NCBI GenBank assembly: GCA_035371485.1
Contig: DAOOWV010000001.1
Location: forward strand, 6,415-70,414
Length of the DNA: 64,000 bases
Direction: 5' to 3'
DNA from: DAOOWV01 sp035371485
Lineage (GTDB): Bacteria; Patescibacteriota; Dojkabacteria; JAFGLO01
Part shown: piece by piece, positions 17,513 through 27,000 of the stretch
How positions within the stretch are numbered: the stretch's first letter is position 1
How the letters are laid out: every line of letters begins with the position of its first letter
Translations under genes and position numbers: made by a program
The notes under the pieces: generated by a model
Told to the model about the DNA's origin: nothing
The model's input: the letters and a program-made list of their open reading frames with translations, nothing else
Databases searched by the model: none

Positions 17513-18106
17513 TTAATCAAAATGTTTTTCAAAAAGAATTAATTTACCGTGGATCTTTACGTCATCCGTGTGAATAATGTGTCTGTAAAGACTAAGGTTT
17601 ATTTTGATCTTATTTCTTACAGATTGTGAGAAAAGAAGGGTGTCGTTAGGTTTGTATTTAGAAGCCTCAGCAAATACCAGTACTCCGCCTTTTGGTATTT
17701 CAATATCATCGAAGGAATCAATATCACTTGAAGAAATAGCAAAATAATTTCGATATTTTGCATTAATTTTCTTTGAAGATACTGGGTATACCGCAATTTC
17801 TTTTCGATTTTGCTTTCTGAGGCTTTTTTTAGGTGTAGTTATAAAAGGTATAAGATTTTCTGATTGAGTTTGAAATTCAACTTGAGTGTCGTTGAGCATC
17901 TTGCTACTTTCACCTAATAAAAAAGTAGTTGGAACATTAAGGATTTGTGCGATTTGTACAATTCTTCCTAGTGCATTTACCTTATTTGTTTCATATCTAC
18001 TTATCATTTCCCATGTTACACCCAGCTTGTCAGCAAGTTCTCTTTGTGAAAGACCGGCAATCGTTCTTGCAATACGAATATTGTGTCCAATTGAGTTCTT
18101 TTCCAT
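17513..18106 (-). CDS. XRE-family transcriptional regulator with S24/LexA-like C-terminal domain
   Basis: Residues about 6-65 are a Cro/C1-type helix-turn-helix (S-Q-R-E-L-A-D-K-L-G-V-T, then S-R-Y-E). The C-terminal 90 residues look like the LexA/S24 fold, ending K-I-H-G-K-L-I-L-F, but the Ser of the usual G-D-S-M is not evident, so self-cleavage is doubtful. A TTG codon at 18136 would extend it by ten residues; the ATG at 18106 is preferred because a -10 box and an operator-like palindrome lie directly before it. Probable autoregulation; the nearby pilin genes are possible targets. Confidence 0.8.
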   Translation of the reverse strand: MEKNSIGHNIRIARTIAGLSQRELADKLGVTWEMISRYETNKVNALGRIVQIAQILNVPTTFLLGESSKMLNDTQVEFQTQSENLIPFITTPKKSLRKQNRKEIAVYPVSSKKINAKYRNYFAISSSDIDSFDDIEIPKGGVLVFAEASKYKPNDTLLFSQSVRNKIKINLSLYRHIIHTDDVKIHGKLILFEKHFD

Positions 18107-18112
18107 ATTTCT

Positions 18113-18133
18113 ATCATACCTTGTAATAAGGTA
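18113..18133 (-). promoter_or_regulatory. XRE gene -10 box with overlapping operator-like palindrome
   Basis: On the minus strand TATGAT (18118-18113) lies 6 nt before the ATG at 18106. It overlaps the perfect inverted repeat TACCTT-N5-AAGGTA (18117-18133), which fits a dimeric XRE repressor. The spacing implies a leaderless or nearly leaderless transcript. Confidence 0.5.
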
Positions 18134-18177
18134 CAATATAAATGGATTTGAATATCAACTACATGTCTTTTGATGTC

Positions 18178-19203
18178 TTATTTGATTGTATAAATTCCAA
18201 CTGCTTGCTTAGTTTTGTACAGAATTTCATTACTAATTGTCCTTACTTTATTGGTTCCAGTATTCAATATATCGTAAACGTCATCAATTCTTTTTTCATA
18301 ACCGAGTCTTCTTTCTCTGATAGGAGTTAAAATCTTTTCAATTGCAAGGAAAAGTTTTTCCTTGACTTCAACGTCTCCAACTTTTCCCTTAAGATACCTT
18401 GATTTTAGATCATTAACTTCATCGATATTGGTATTGAATGCATCATGGTATATAAAAACTGGATTTCCTTCAACCTTTCCAGGATCTGTAGCATGAATTC
18501 TGTCAGGATCTGTATACATGCTCATTATTTTTTTTCTTACAACCGATGTTTCGTCACTAATATATATGCAATTTCCTAGACTTTTACTCATCTTTGCATT
18601 TCCATCTGTGCCTACGAGTCTTGAGATTTTAGTAATCCTAGCAGCTGGAACATTGAATAAATTTGTTTTATATGTTGCGTTAAATTTCTTTACTACATCT
18701 CTAGTTAATTCAACGTGGGGTAACTGATCTTCTCCAACCGGCACAAGATCAGCATTTACAGTCATTATATCTGCAACTTGATGTACAGGATACACAAAAA
18801 ATCCAAGCGGTGTACTTTTAGCGAATGTGGTTTTTGTTTCCTTTTTTTCTTTAAGCTCAGTCTTGATTGTGGGATTATGAGAGAGTTGTTCGATAGACAC
18901 AAAGTTTGCAAAATACATAAATAATTCATGTGTAGCAGGTATGTGAGATTGTAGGTAGAATGTAGTTTTTTCCGGATTAAGACCAACTGCAAGATTATCA
19001 AGGAGAACTTGGATTGTATTTTCTCTTACTTTTTCTGGGTTATCAAAGTTGTCAGATAATGCCTGAATATCAGCGATAATTATGTATTGTTCATACTGAT
19101 CTTCAAGGTCTAATCTTTGTTTTATGGCTCCAATAAAATGCCCAAGGTGTAATCTTCCTGTGGGTCGATCACCAGTTAATATTCTTTTTTTCTTAATTTC
19201 CAT
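18178..19203 (-). CDS. trpS: Tryptophanyl-tRNA synthetase
   Basis: A class Ic aminoacyl-tRNA synthetase that charges tRNA-Trp. The 341-residue protein has the nucleotide-binding P-T-G-R-L-H-L-G-H (HIGH motif, residues about 15-22), the D-x-Q-A-L segment, V-G-E-D-Q, and an intact K-M-S-K-S loop. Length and C-terminal anticodon-binding helices match the family. It stands alone, with a gap of 330 bp to the divergent ferredoxin gene and 41 bp to the XRE regulator ORF. No Shine-Dalgarno sequence precedes the ATG. Confidence 0.95.
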   Translation of the reverse strand: MEIKKKRILTGDRPTGRLHLGHFIGAIKQRLDLEDQYEQYIIIADIQALSDNFDNPEKVRENTIQVLLDNLAVGLNPEKTTFYLQSHIPATHELFMYFANFVSIEQLSHNPTIKTELKEKKETKTTFAKSTPLGFFVYPVHQVADIMTVNADLVPVGEDQLPHVELTRDVVKKFNATYKTNLFNVPAARITKISRLVGTDGNAKMSKSLGNCIYISDETSVVRKKIMSMYTDPDRIHATDPGKVEGNPVFIYHDAFNTNIDEVNDLKSRYLKGKVGDVEVKEKLFLAIEKILTPIRERRLGYEKRIDDVYDILNTGTNKVRTISNEILYKTKQAVGIYTIK

Positions 19204-19480
19204 TTTTAGAATGATTAATTAATTTTTTAGATGTTCGTTAATATAAATATTGTAACATCTTTTTTGTTATATATATAATTATATTTTAGTTTTTCTTGAA
19301 TGAGTTGATTACAAAATGTATTTAATAATGGATAGGGGACTAAAATCCCCAGTTTTTGTTTAATAGAGAATAGCAAATAGACAATATTGAGTTTGAATTT
19401 TTGACTGTTTGGTGATTTATGGTATTCATAATAAGATGATTATACATTTATTAATTTAAAATTTCAAATTTATGTTGAAA

Positions 19481-19508
19481 TTGATATAAGGTTATGTTAA
19501 GCTATATT
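19481..19508 (+). promoter_or_regulatory. Promoter of the ferredoxin/DJ-1 pair
   Basis: TTGATA (19481-19486), a 16-bp spacer and TATATT (19503-19508) precede the ferredoxin ATG by 25 nt. The rest of the 330-bp gap between trpS and this gene (19204-19533) is plain AT-rich sequence in which I see no other feature. Confidence 0.5.
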
Positions 19509-19533
19509 AGTAGTAATTTATTAACAAATACTT

Positions 19534-19758
19534 ATGGCAAAGAAAATAGTAATTAATGAAGGGTGTGTAGGATGTTTGGCATGTGTTTCAAGTTTGTCAG
19601 ATTCAGAAAAAGAAATAATTGACAAATTTATGCATGTTGGTGATGATGGGCTTATGCATTCTACAGGTGCATCAACTGATGATCCTGCTGAAATTGAAAT
19701 TATGGAGAAGGTTGCTGGTACTTGCCCAATGGGAGTAATTGAAGTCGTTGATGCTTAA
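19534..19758 (+). CDS. Single-cluster ferredoxin
   Basis: The 74-residue protein carries C-V-G-C-L-A-C near the N-terminus and a fourth Cys in C-P-M-G-V near the C-terminus, the pattern of a mono-cluster [4Fe-4S] ferredoxin similar to those of Thermotoga and archaea. It is acidic, as electron carriers of this type are. The DJ-1-like gene follows after 15 nt, probably in one transcript. The electron partner is not visible in this window. Confidence 0.82.
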   Translation: MAKKIVINEGCVGCLACVSSLSDSEKEIIDKFMHVGDDGLMHSTGASTDDPAEIEIMEKVAGTCPMGVIEVVDA

Positions 19759-19773
19759 TTTCAAAACAATTTT

Positions 19774-20283
19774 ATGGATGTTCTTTTTGTTGTTGCAAAC
19801 AACAATTTTCAGGACATAGAGTTTACTGTTCCATATGAAATGATAATTGCAAGGGGATGTGAGGCTGTAGTTGCTTCAGGTAATGGAGGTATGTGTAAAG
19901 GTGTATTTGGTAAAGAAATTATTTCAGATTATAAATTATCAGAAGTTGTAGGGGATGAATTTGATCTTGTGATATTTATTGGTGGAGGAGGAGCTCTTGA
20001 ACAGTATCTTGATGATCCTAAATATTTGTCTGTTGCAAAAAATATCGGAGCAATTTGTGTTGCACCAATGCTAATTTCTGACTCTGGGGTTTTAAAAGAT
20101 AAACGTTTTACTTGTTGGGATGATGGAAGTCGAACACAAATTAACCATATTATTAAAAATGGTGGCACTTATGTAAATAGTAGCGTTGTAGTTGATGGTA
20201 ATGTTATAACTGCTAATGGTCCCGATGCTGCGGAAGAGTTTGGAATGAAGCTTGTGGAAGTAATGAGTAGTAGGTGTAAATGA
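19774..20283 (+). CDS. DJ-1/PfpI-family protein
   Basis: The 169-residue protein has the DJ-1/PfpI (class I amidotransferase-like) fold: an N-terminal beta strand V-L-F-V-V-A, conserved Glu in D-I-E-F, the glycine-rich I-F-I-G-G-G-G-A and the nucleophile elbow A-I-C-V-A-P with reactive Cys. The C-terminal A-N-G-P-D-A-A-E-E-F is typical. Family members act as deglycases, chaperones or redox-stress proteins; which applies here is not shown. Linkage to a ferredoxin favours a redox role. Confidence 0.85.
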   Translation: MDVLFVVANNNFQDIEFTVPYEMIIARGCEAVVASGNGGMCKGVFGKEIISDYKLSEVVGDEFDLVIFIGGGGALEQYLDDPKYLSVAKNIGAICVAPMLISDSGVLKDKRFTCWDDGSRTQINHIIKNGGTYVNSSVVVDGNVITANGPDAAEEFGMKLVEVMSSRCK

Positions 20284-20498
20284 GTGTTAAGATATTTATT
20301 TCAAAAATAGTGAAGTATTTATATCCGGTATCTTTTTAATATTTTCAGTTTCTTTTTCATGTTAGATGCTTCCAAGTTTTTCTATAATTAATATCTCTGT
20401 TATTATATTAGCTGGATAAGTCAATTATATATTAATAATTTCTAGAAAGATAGAGAAAATAATTCTGTTCTGTTATAATACTTTTGTTAAGTACTGAC

Positions 20499-20576
20499 AA
20501 GGAGAGATGCTCGCACTTCGTAGCAAAGCTACTACGTAGAGTATCTCACTTGATTAAATCTTTGCGGAGAGATGCC
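20499..20576 (+). repeat. 78-bp tRNA-Ser-associated repeat, left copy
   Basis: This matches 30903-30980 at 74 of 78 positions. It opens with a sequence like the tRNA-Ser 5' end, forms a stem GAGATGCTC/GAGTATCTC with an inner GTAGC-AAA-GCTAC hairpin, and ends with GGAGAGATGCC, the first bases of a tRNA-Ser. A TATAAT box at 20474-20479 lies upstream. In the right copy the repeat runs directly into an intact tRNA-Ser; here it runs into a broken one. Confidence 0.85.
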
Positions 20577-20625
20577 CGCCGTGTGTCTGCCGAAGTGAAG
20601 AGAAGGCGGAAGTGGCTTGTCACGG
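20566..20625 (+). other. tRNA-Ser 5' fragment followed by a hairpin
   Basis: The first 13 bases of a tRNA-Ser (20566-20578) are followed not by the D arm but by a long stem, CCGTG (20579-20583) with CACGG (20621-20625), containing an inner CTGCC/GGCGG stem. It looks like a tRNA gene interrupted or replaced by a palindrome. The complete tRNA-Ser(GGA) starts 25 bp after this element. Confidence 0.45.
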
Positions 20626-20649
20626 GGGCAACAAGTTAACAATTAAAAT

Positions 20650-20738
20650 GGAGAGATGCCCGAGTGGTCGAAGGGACTCGCTTGGAAAGCGAGCGTTCAT
20701 CTCATGATGAACCGCGGGTTCGAATCCCGCTCTCTCCG
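20650..20738 (+). tRNA. tRNA-Ser(GGA)
   Basis: An 89-nt class II tRNA: acceptor GGAGAGA/TCTCTCC, anticodon stem CTCGC/GCGAG around loop TTGGAAA (anticodon GGA), a long variable arm, and T arm GCGGG-TTCGAAT-CCCGC. CCA is not encoded. It forms the left border of the island that ends at tRNA-Ser(TGA). Confidence 0.95.
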
Positions 20739-20830
20739 AATGGGGTAAATAGAAAAAATCTAACTGAAGAAATCATTTTAAAAAATAGATACTATGAAAG
20801 TAACTGTAGATTATTTTCTTAATTAACAAT

Positions 20831-23800
20831 ATGACAAAACAAGATCTTACATTTATCACTAACGAACCAGGTAAAACACTCCTCGATAGTTTTTCAAGTC
20901 TGCTACCTAAATACACGCAATATTTTGATTGTCTAGTAGGTTATTTTTATATAAGTGGTTTTTATAAGATATACAAGACGCTTGAATCTGTTGATAAAAT
21001 TCGAATACTTGTTGGGTTAGGAACAGATAAACAGATCAGTGAATTAGTTAATAAAACCAAAGAGCAATTAGCCTTTGAATTTGACTCAATAAAAAAGGCA
21101 AAAGCTAAAATTTCTGAAAACATTACAAATGAAGTTGCTGACGCTGAGGATTCAAGTGATGTAGAACAAGGTATACTAAAGTTTTCAGAATGGATCAACT
21201 CAGGAAAATTAGAAGTTCGAGTTTATGACAAATCTCCACTCCATGCAAAATTGTATATCATGACTTTTAAGGATCAATACGATCCTGGTATGGTAATTAC
21301 AGGATCAAGTAACTTAACTGCAGGCGGATTACTTGGCAATTTAGAGTTCAATGTACACTTGCGTGATCCTAGAGATTTTGAATATGCACGAGATAAGTTC
21401 AATGAACTTTGGAAGGATTCTGTTGATGTATCAGGATTATATATCGAGACAATTAATACAAAGACGCATCTAAATGATGAAATAACACCATACCAATTGT
21501 ATCTAAAGTTTCTCTATGAATATTTCCGGGCTGATCTTGGTTTAGATGAAAACTTAGAGGATGATTTTCTTCCAGAGGGATATTTAAATCTTGATTATCA
21601 AAAACAAGCAGTAATCAATGCTGTTAGAATTTTAGAAGAGTATGGAGGTGTTTTTATTTCAGATGTTGTTGGACTTGGAAAAACATATATATCAGCAAGA
21701 CTTGCAAATCAACTTGACGGTAGATCACTTGTTATCGCGCCACCAGCTTTGCTCGATGAAGGTAATCCTGGTTCATGGCCAAATGTGTTTTATGAATTTG
21801 GAGTAAGAACAGTGAAATTTAAATCAATAGGACAACTGGATAGAATATTGTATGAAGGGGTTGATGGATTTAAGAATATTTTTATTGACGAGTCTCATCG
21901 TTTCAGAAATGAATCAACACAGACATATGAAAAGCTTGCAGAAATATGTAAGGGCAAAAGAGTAATATTGGTTAGTGCAACTCCATTTAATAATACTCCG
22001 GGCGACTTACTTTCTCAAATAAAGCTGTTTCAGAATTCAAGAAAGAGTACAATTCCTAATTTGCCTGATCTTGAAGGTTTCTTCAGTAAGCTCAATTCAA
22101 GACTGAGAAACCTTGACAGGAAAAAGAATTATGAGGAATACATGGAAACAGTAAGGGACAATGCAAAGGAAATTCGTGAAAGGATTTTAAAATATTTAAT
22201 GGTTAGGAGAACAAGAACTGAGATTAGAAAGTATTATGAGGAAGATCTCAGTAAACAAGGACTAAAATTTCCTGAGGTAGCTGATCCAGAGGCAATTTAT
22301 TATGAATTTGATCAAGAGGAAGACACAGCTTTTCAATCTACCATAGAATTCATCAAAACATTTAGATACAGTCGTTATGCGCCACTTCTCTACTATAAGG
22401 GAACATTATCTAAACAGGAACTACAATCTCAGAGAAATATGACACTTTTTATGAAAATGCTTTTAATCAAGAGATTTGAAAGCAGTCTTTTTGCTTTCAA
22501 AAAAACACTTTGGAGGTTTATAACTTCATATAAGATTATGATTGAAGAATTTGATAAAGGTAACGTGTATGTTAGTAAAAAAAATGCAAACAAACTTTTT
22601 AATTTGCTTCTTGAAGGAAATGAAGATGAAATTCTTTCAATGATTGAGAATGAGAAAGCAGAGAAATACGAGGCTAGTGAATTTGATAATAGACTAAGAG
22701 AAGATTTGAAATACGATCTGGATATTTTGGAAGGTATCTCTGAACAATGGGGTAAGATTAAAAGAGACGTCAAGTTCGAACATTTCCTTGAAGTAATGAA
22801 AGAAAATCCTATTTTGTCGAAAAGAAAAGTTATTATTTTTACTGAATCGCAGGAGACAGCAGATTACCTATCAGAAAATCTAAAAATAAATCTTCAGGAA
22901 AATGTATTGAATTTTACCGGTGGCTCTAGTGAAGAAAAAAGGGCTGAAGTTATCGAAAATTTTGATGCCAAATCAAAACATCCAAAAGATGATTACAGAA
23001 TTTTAGTTGCAACTGAAGTATTAGCTGAAGGAGTCAATCTGCACAGGTCAAATTGTGTTGTTAATTATGATATACCTTGGAATCCTACAAGACTTATTCA
23101 GCGGATAGGTAGAATTAATCGTGTTGATACAAAATTTTCCAAAATATATACTTTTAACTTTTTCCCGACTACTCAATCAAATGATCAAATAAAGCTAAAG
23201 GAGGCAGCTGAGGCCAAAATACGAATGTTTATCGAACTTTTAGGTAATGATGCAAGGTTTTTAACAGATGGAGAAGAGATAAAATCACATGATCTTTTTA
23301 ATCGTTTAATGTCTAAAAAGACAATCACAGGAGAAGATGAAAGTGAAGATAGTGAATTGAAATACCTAAAGATCATAAAAGATATTCGAGATAATGATAC
23401 GAACCTTTTTGATCAAATTAAACGGTTACCTAAAAAAGCTAGAAGTTCAAAACAGGTTAAGCTTTCAAATGATTCACTCTTAACCTATTTTCAGAAGGGT
23501 AAACTTGATAAGTTTATCATTTCAGACAGCAATGATACAAAAGAACTTGATTTCTTCAATGCAATCAAATTTATGGAGAGCAAAAAAGAAGTAATAAGGT
23601 ACAAGGAAATGCCAAATTATTACGAATTGCTAAGAAAAAACAAGGAATATTTTGATTTTATCACATCCCAAGAACCGGATGAATTTTCAGTTAAAAGAGG
23701 TGGAAATACAACACAAAAAATACTTAAACGGCTTAAGACTAAAAATATAAAGGATTTTAAAGGATTTACTGAGGATCAAGATTCATACTTGAAGCTTGTA

Positions 23801-24007
23801 ATTCAGCGATTGGAGGAAGGTGCTTTTCCCAAACAAACTGTAAAAAATCTCTGGACAAAAATTCAATACGAAGCGAATCCTTTAAAAATTATATCTTTGT
23901 TAAAAATACATCTCCCTGAAAATCTATTAAAAAGTATATATGTCCAAAATACATCAGATAATAATGAAATAAAAGCTGTTATTTTATCTCAATTTCTCAA
24001 ATCGTAA
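20831..24007 (+). CDS. PLD-like nuclease / SNF2-type helicase fusion of a restriction-like system
   Basis: The 1058-residue protein has an N-terminal phospholipase D-like domain (about residues 1-210) with H-A-K-L-Y-I and a following G-S-S-N-L-T, one HKD half-site. An SF2 helicase follows: D-V-V-G-L-G-K-T (Walker A), I-D-E-S-H-R-F (motif II), S-A-T-P-F-N-N (III), and E-V-L-A-E-G-V-N-L...R-I-G-R-I-N-R-V (V-VI). This architecture is common in restriction and DISARM-like defence proteins that track along DNA and cut it. The methyltransferase gene begins 2 nt after its stop, so the two are surely co-expressed. The C-terminal 200 residues are not recognisable. Confidence 0.85.
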   Translation: MTKQDLTFITNEPGKTLLDSFSSLLPKYTQYFDCLVGYFYISGFYKIYKTLESVDKIRILVGLGTDKQISELVNKTKEQLAFEFDSIKKAKAKISENITNEVADAEDSSDVEQGILKFSEWINSGKLEVRVYDKSPLHAKLYIMTFKDQYDPGMVITGSSNLTAGGLLGNLEFNVHLRDPRDFEYARDKFNELWKDSVDVSGLYIETINTKTHLNDEITPYQLYLKFLYEYFRADLGLDENLEDDFLPEGYLNLDYQKQAVINAVRILEEYGGVFISDVVGLGKTYISARLANQLDGRSLVIAPPALLDEGNPGSWPNVFYEFGVRTVKFKSIGQLDRILYEGVDGFKNIFIDESHRFRNESTQTYEKLAEICKGKRVILVSATPFNNTPGDLLSQIKLFQNSRKSTIPNLPDLEGFFSKLNSRLRNLDRKKNYEEYMETVRDNAKEIRERILKYLMVRRTRTEIRKYYEEDLSKQGLKFPEVADPEAIYYEFDQEEDTAFQSTIEFIKTFRYSRYAPLLYYKGTLSKQELQSQRNMTLFMKMLLIKRFESSLFAFKKTLWRFITSYKIMIEEFDKGNVYVSKKNANKLFNLLLEGNEDEILSMIENEKAEKYEASEFDNRLREDLKYDLDILEGISEQWGKIKRDVKFEHFLEVMKENPILSKRKVIIFTESQETADYLSENLKINLQENVLNFTGGSSEEKRAEVIENFDAKSKHPKDDYRILVATEVLAEGVNLHRSNCVVNYDIPWNPTRLIQRIGRINRVDTKFSKIYTFNFFPTTQSNDQIKLKEAAEAKIRMFIELLGNDARFLTDGEEIKSHDLFNRLMSKKTITGEDESEDSELKYLKIIKDIRDNDTNLFDQIKRLPKKARSSKQVKLSNDSLLTYFQKGKLDKFIISDSNDTKELDFFNAIKFMESKKEVIRYKEMPNYYELLRKNKEYFDFITSQEPDEFSVKRGGNTTQKILKRLKTKNIKDFKGFTEDQDSYLKLVIQRLEEGAFPKQTVKNLWTKIQYEANPLKIISLLKIHLPENLLKSIYVQNTSDNNEIKAVILSQFLKS

Positions 24008-24009
24008 TT

Positions 24010-27000
24010 ATGGATAAAGCAAAAGAAATAATAAAAAACACATTTGAAAATGCTTTTGAGTTTGAACAATTCACTTACTTTTCAAAGAATCTTCTAAAAG
24101 AGGTTGAAAAATCTTCGACTGATTTGATACCTAACCAGCAAATAAAAGAGTCATATCAGCCATATATAAATTATTATAGAAGGATTTGGAAATATGTTGA
24201 TCCAAACGGAAAAGTAATTGATGTTATAGCTATTTTTCTTAAAAAGGAATCTACTTTTGAGGCTAGAACTTTTCAAAGAAATTTCGTACTGGATTATCTA
24301 AAAAAAAGAGAAAAAGACGGAGTATTAGCTGCTTTTATTCATCCAGATCAATCCGATTGGAGATTTTCTTTCGTAAAACTTGAATTTGAAATCAAACGTG
24401 ATCCAGTTACAGGTAAAATTAAAGATATTGAAAAAGCTACATCAGCGAAGAGATATTCATATCTTGTGGGAGAAAATGAAAACTCTCATACAGCTCAAAG
24501 TCAGCTTGTTAAACTTCTTGAAGATGATGAAAATAATCCCACTTTAGAAGAAATTGAACAAGCATTTGGTATTGAAACAGTTACAAAGGAATTTTTTACA
24601 AAATACAAAGAACTCTTCCATGCTGTTGAAGAGGCTTTGAAGCAGATTTTGAAAAATGATCCGAAAGTAAAAAAGGATTTTGATGAAAAGGAGATTGATA
24701 CTGTTGATTTTGCCAAAAAACTTTTAGGACAAATTGTATTCTTATATTTTCTCCAAAAGAAAGGCTGGTTTGGGGTTGAAAGGGATAAGGCATGGGGCAC
24801 AGGTTCAAAAACATTTTTAAGAGACTTACACGAAAGAAAACTTGTTGATTACACAAATTTCTTTAATGATATTTTAGAACCTTTGTTTTATGAGGCTCTT
24901 GCAAGAGAAAGAGATGATAATTTTTATAGTAAATTCAATTGCAAAATCCCATTCCTAAATGGTGGATTATTTGATCCACTCAACAACTACGATTGGGTTC
25001 ATACAGACATTAAGCTTCCTAATGACCTCTTTTCAAACGGTAAAGAGACTAAGGAAGGTGATATAGGAGATGGAATTCTTGATGTTTTCGACAGGTACAA
25101 CTTTACTGTCAAGGAAGATGAACCTCTTGAAAAAGAGGTTGCAATTGATCCTGAAATGCTTGGAAAAGTGTTTGAGAATATGCTTGAGGCTAAGGATCGT
25201 AAATCGAAAGGCACTTACTATACCCCTAGAGAGATCGTTCATTATATGTGTCAGGAAAGTCTTATTAACTATCTGGCAACAGAATTAGAAGGACTTGTTA
25301 GTAAAAAATCACTTGAATATTTAATTAAGGAATCAGAAGGATTTCTACAGTATGAAGAGGCACGTACTTCTGGCTCAAATTATGATAAGAAAATGCCAGA
25401 TGAGGTGGAAGAGCATGCTTTCGAGATTGATAATAAGCTTTCTGATATAAAAGTATGCGATCCTGCAATAGGTTCAGGTGCTTTTCCTGTTGGGATGATG
25501 AACGAGATTGTAAAAGTTAGATCCCTTTTAACAACTTACTTAAAGGATAAGAAGGAACGGTCAAGCTACGACTTTAAGAGGCATGCAATTGCCAATTCGT
25601 TATATGGAGTTGATATTGATCCTGGGGCTGTTGAGATAGCAAAACTTAGATTGTGGTTATCATTGATTGTTGATGAAACAGATATAAAAAACATTAAACC
25701 TCTCCCAAATCTTGATTACAAAATTATGCAGGGTAATAGTTTGCTTGAGGAATATGAAGGGATAAAGCTGTTTGACGAGAGCTTAATTGCTGATACCAAA
25801 TCAAAACAGCAAGATATTGAAAGGCTTAAAGAAGAACAAAGTATACTTCAAAAAGAGTATATAGAGCTTCATTCTGTAAACAAATTAACACAGAATGAAA
25901 AGGCAAGGATAGAATCAAGACTCAAGGATATTGCAAAACAGTTAAGGTTATTAAACGGGTTTGATACCATCAAATTTGAAAACAAGAATCTATTTCAGAC
26001 AATAAATGTTGCAAAGGAAAAGGCTCGCATGCTTCAACAATTGCAAAAAGAATACTTTAAAGTATCACAAAAATCAGAAAAGGATTCAATAAAGAAAGAA
26101 ATTGATGAACTAATTTGGGATCTTATTAAAACCACAGTCAGACAGGAAGGCAAAGAAGAAAAGTTAAAGGAGATTGAGAAAATCAAAAAATCAAATACAA
26201 GACCATTCTTTTTATGGCACTTGAATTTTGCCGAAGTATTTCAGAGTAAGGGAGGGTTTGATGTTGTAATTGGCAATCCGCCGTATGTTCAACTCCAAAA
26301 GGCTTATGATAACAGTAAAAAATATGCAGATTTGTACAAAAATAGTAACTTAGAGACCTTTGATCGAACGGGAGACATTTACTGTCTTTTTTATGAGAAG
26401 GGTATCCAACTTTTAAAGACTAATGCGATACTTGCATATATAACTTCAAACAAATGGATGCGCGCTGGTTATGGAGAAAAATTAAGAAGATTTTTTATCA
26501 GACAGAATCCCTTACAATTAATAGATCTGGGGCCAAGTGTGTTTGAAAACGCTACAGTTGACACTAATATTCTTGTTATTAAAAAAATAGATTACGATGG
26601 TCAATCTGATTTCAGTTTGCAAGCATTAACATATAAAAATAAAGAAAAAGATATCGTAAAATCACTTAAAGAAAATGGTGTTACTTTGACTAAGCTCGCA
26701 AGTGATGGGTGGTTTATTGGAACAAAAGAAGAGATAGCTCTTAAAGAAAAAATCGAAAGAATTGGCATACCTCTCAAGGATTGGGATGTTAAGATTTATA
26801 GAGGAATATTAACTGGCTTAAATGAAGCTTTTATAATTGATAGCAAAAAACGTGAGGAGATTCTTGCAAATTGTAAAGATGAAGATGAGAGAAAAAGAAC
26901 AGAAGATATCATAAAACCCATATTACGAGGGCGGGATATTAAAAGATACTATTATGAGTGGGCTGGTTTGTGGGTGATAGCAACTTTCCCTTCGCTCAAA

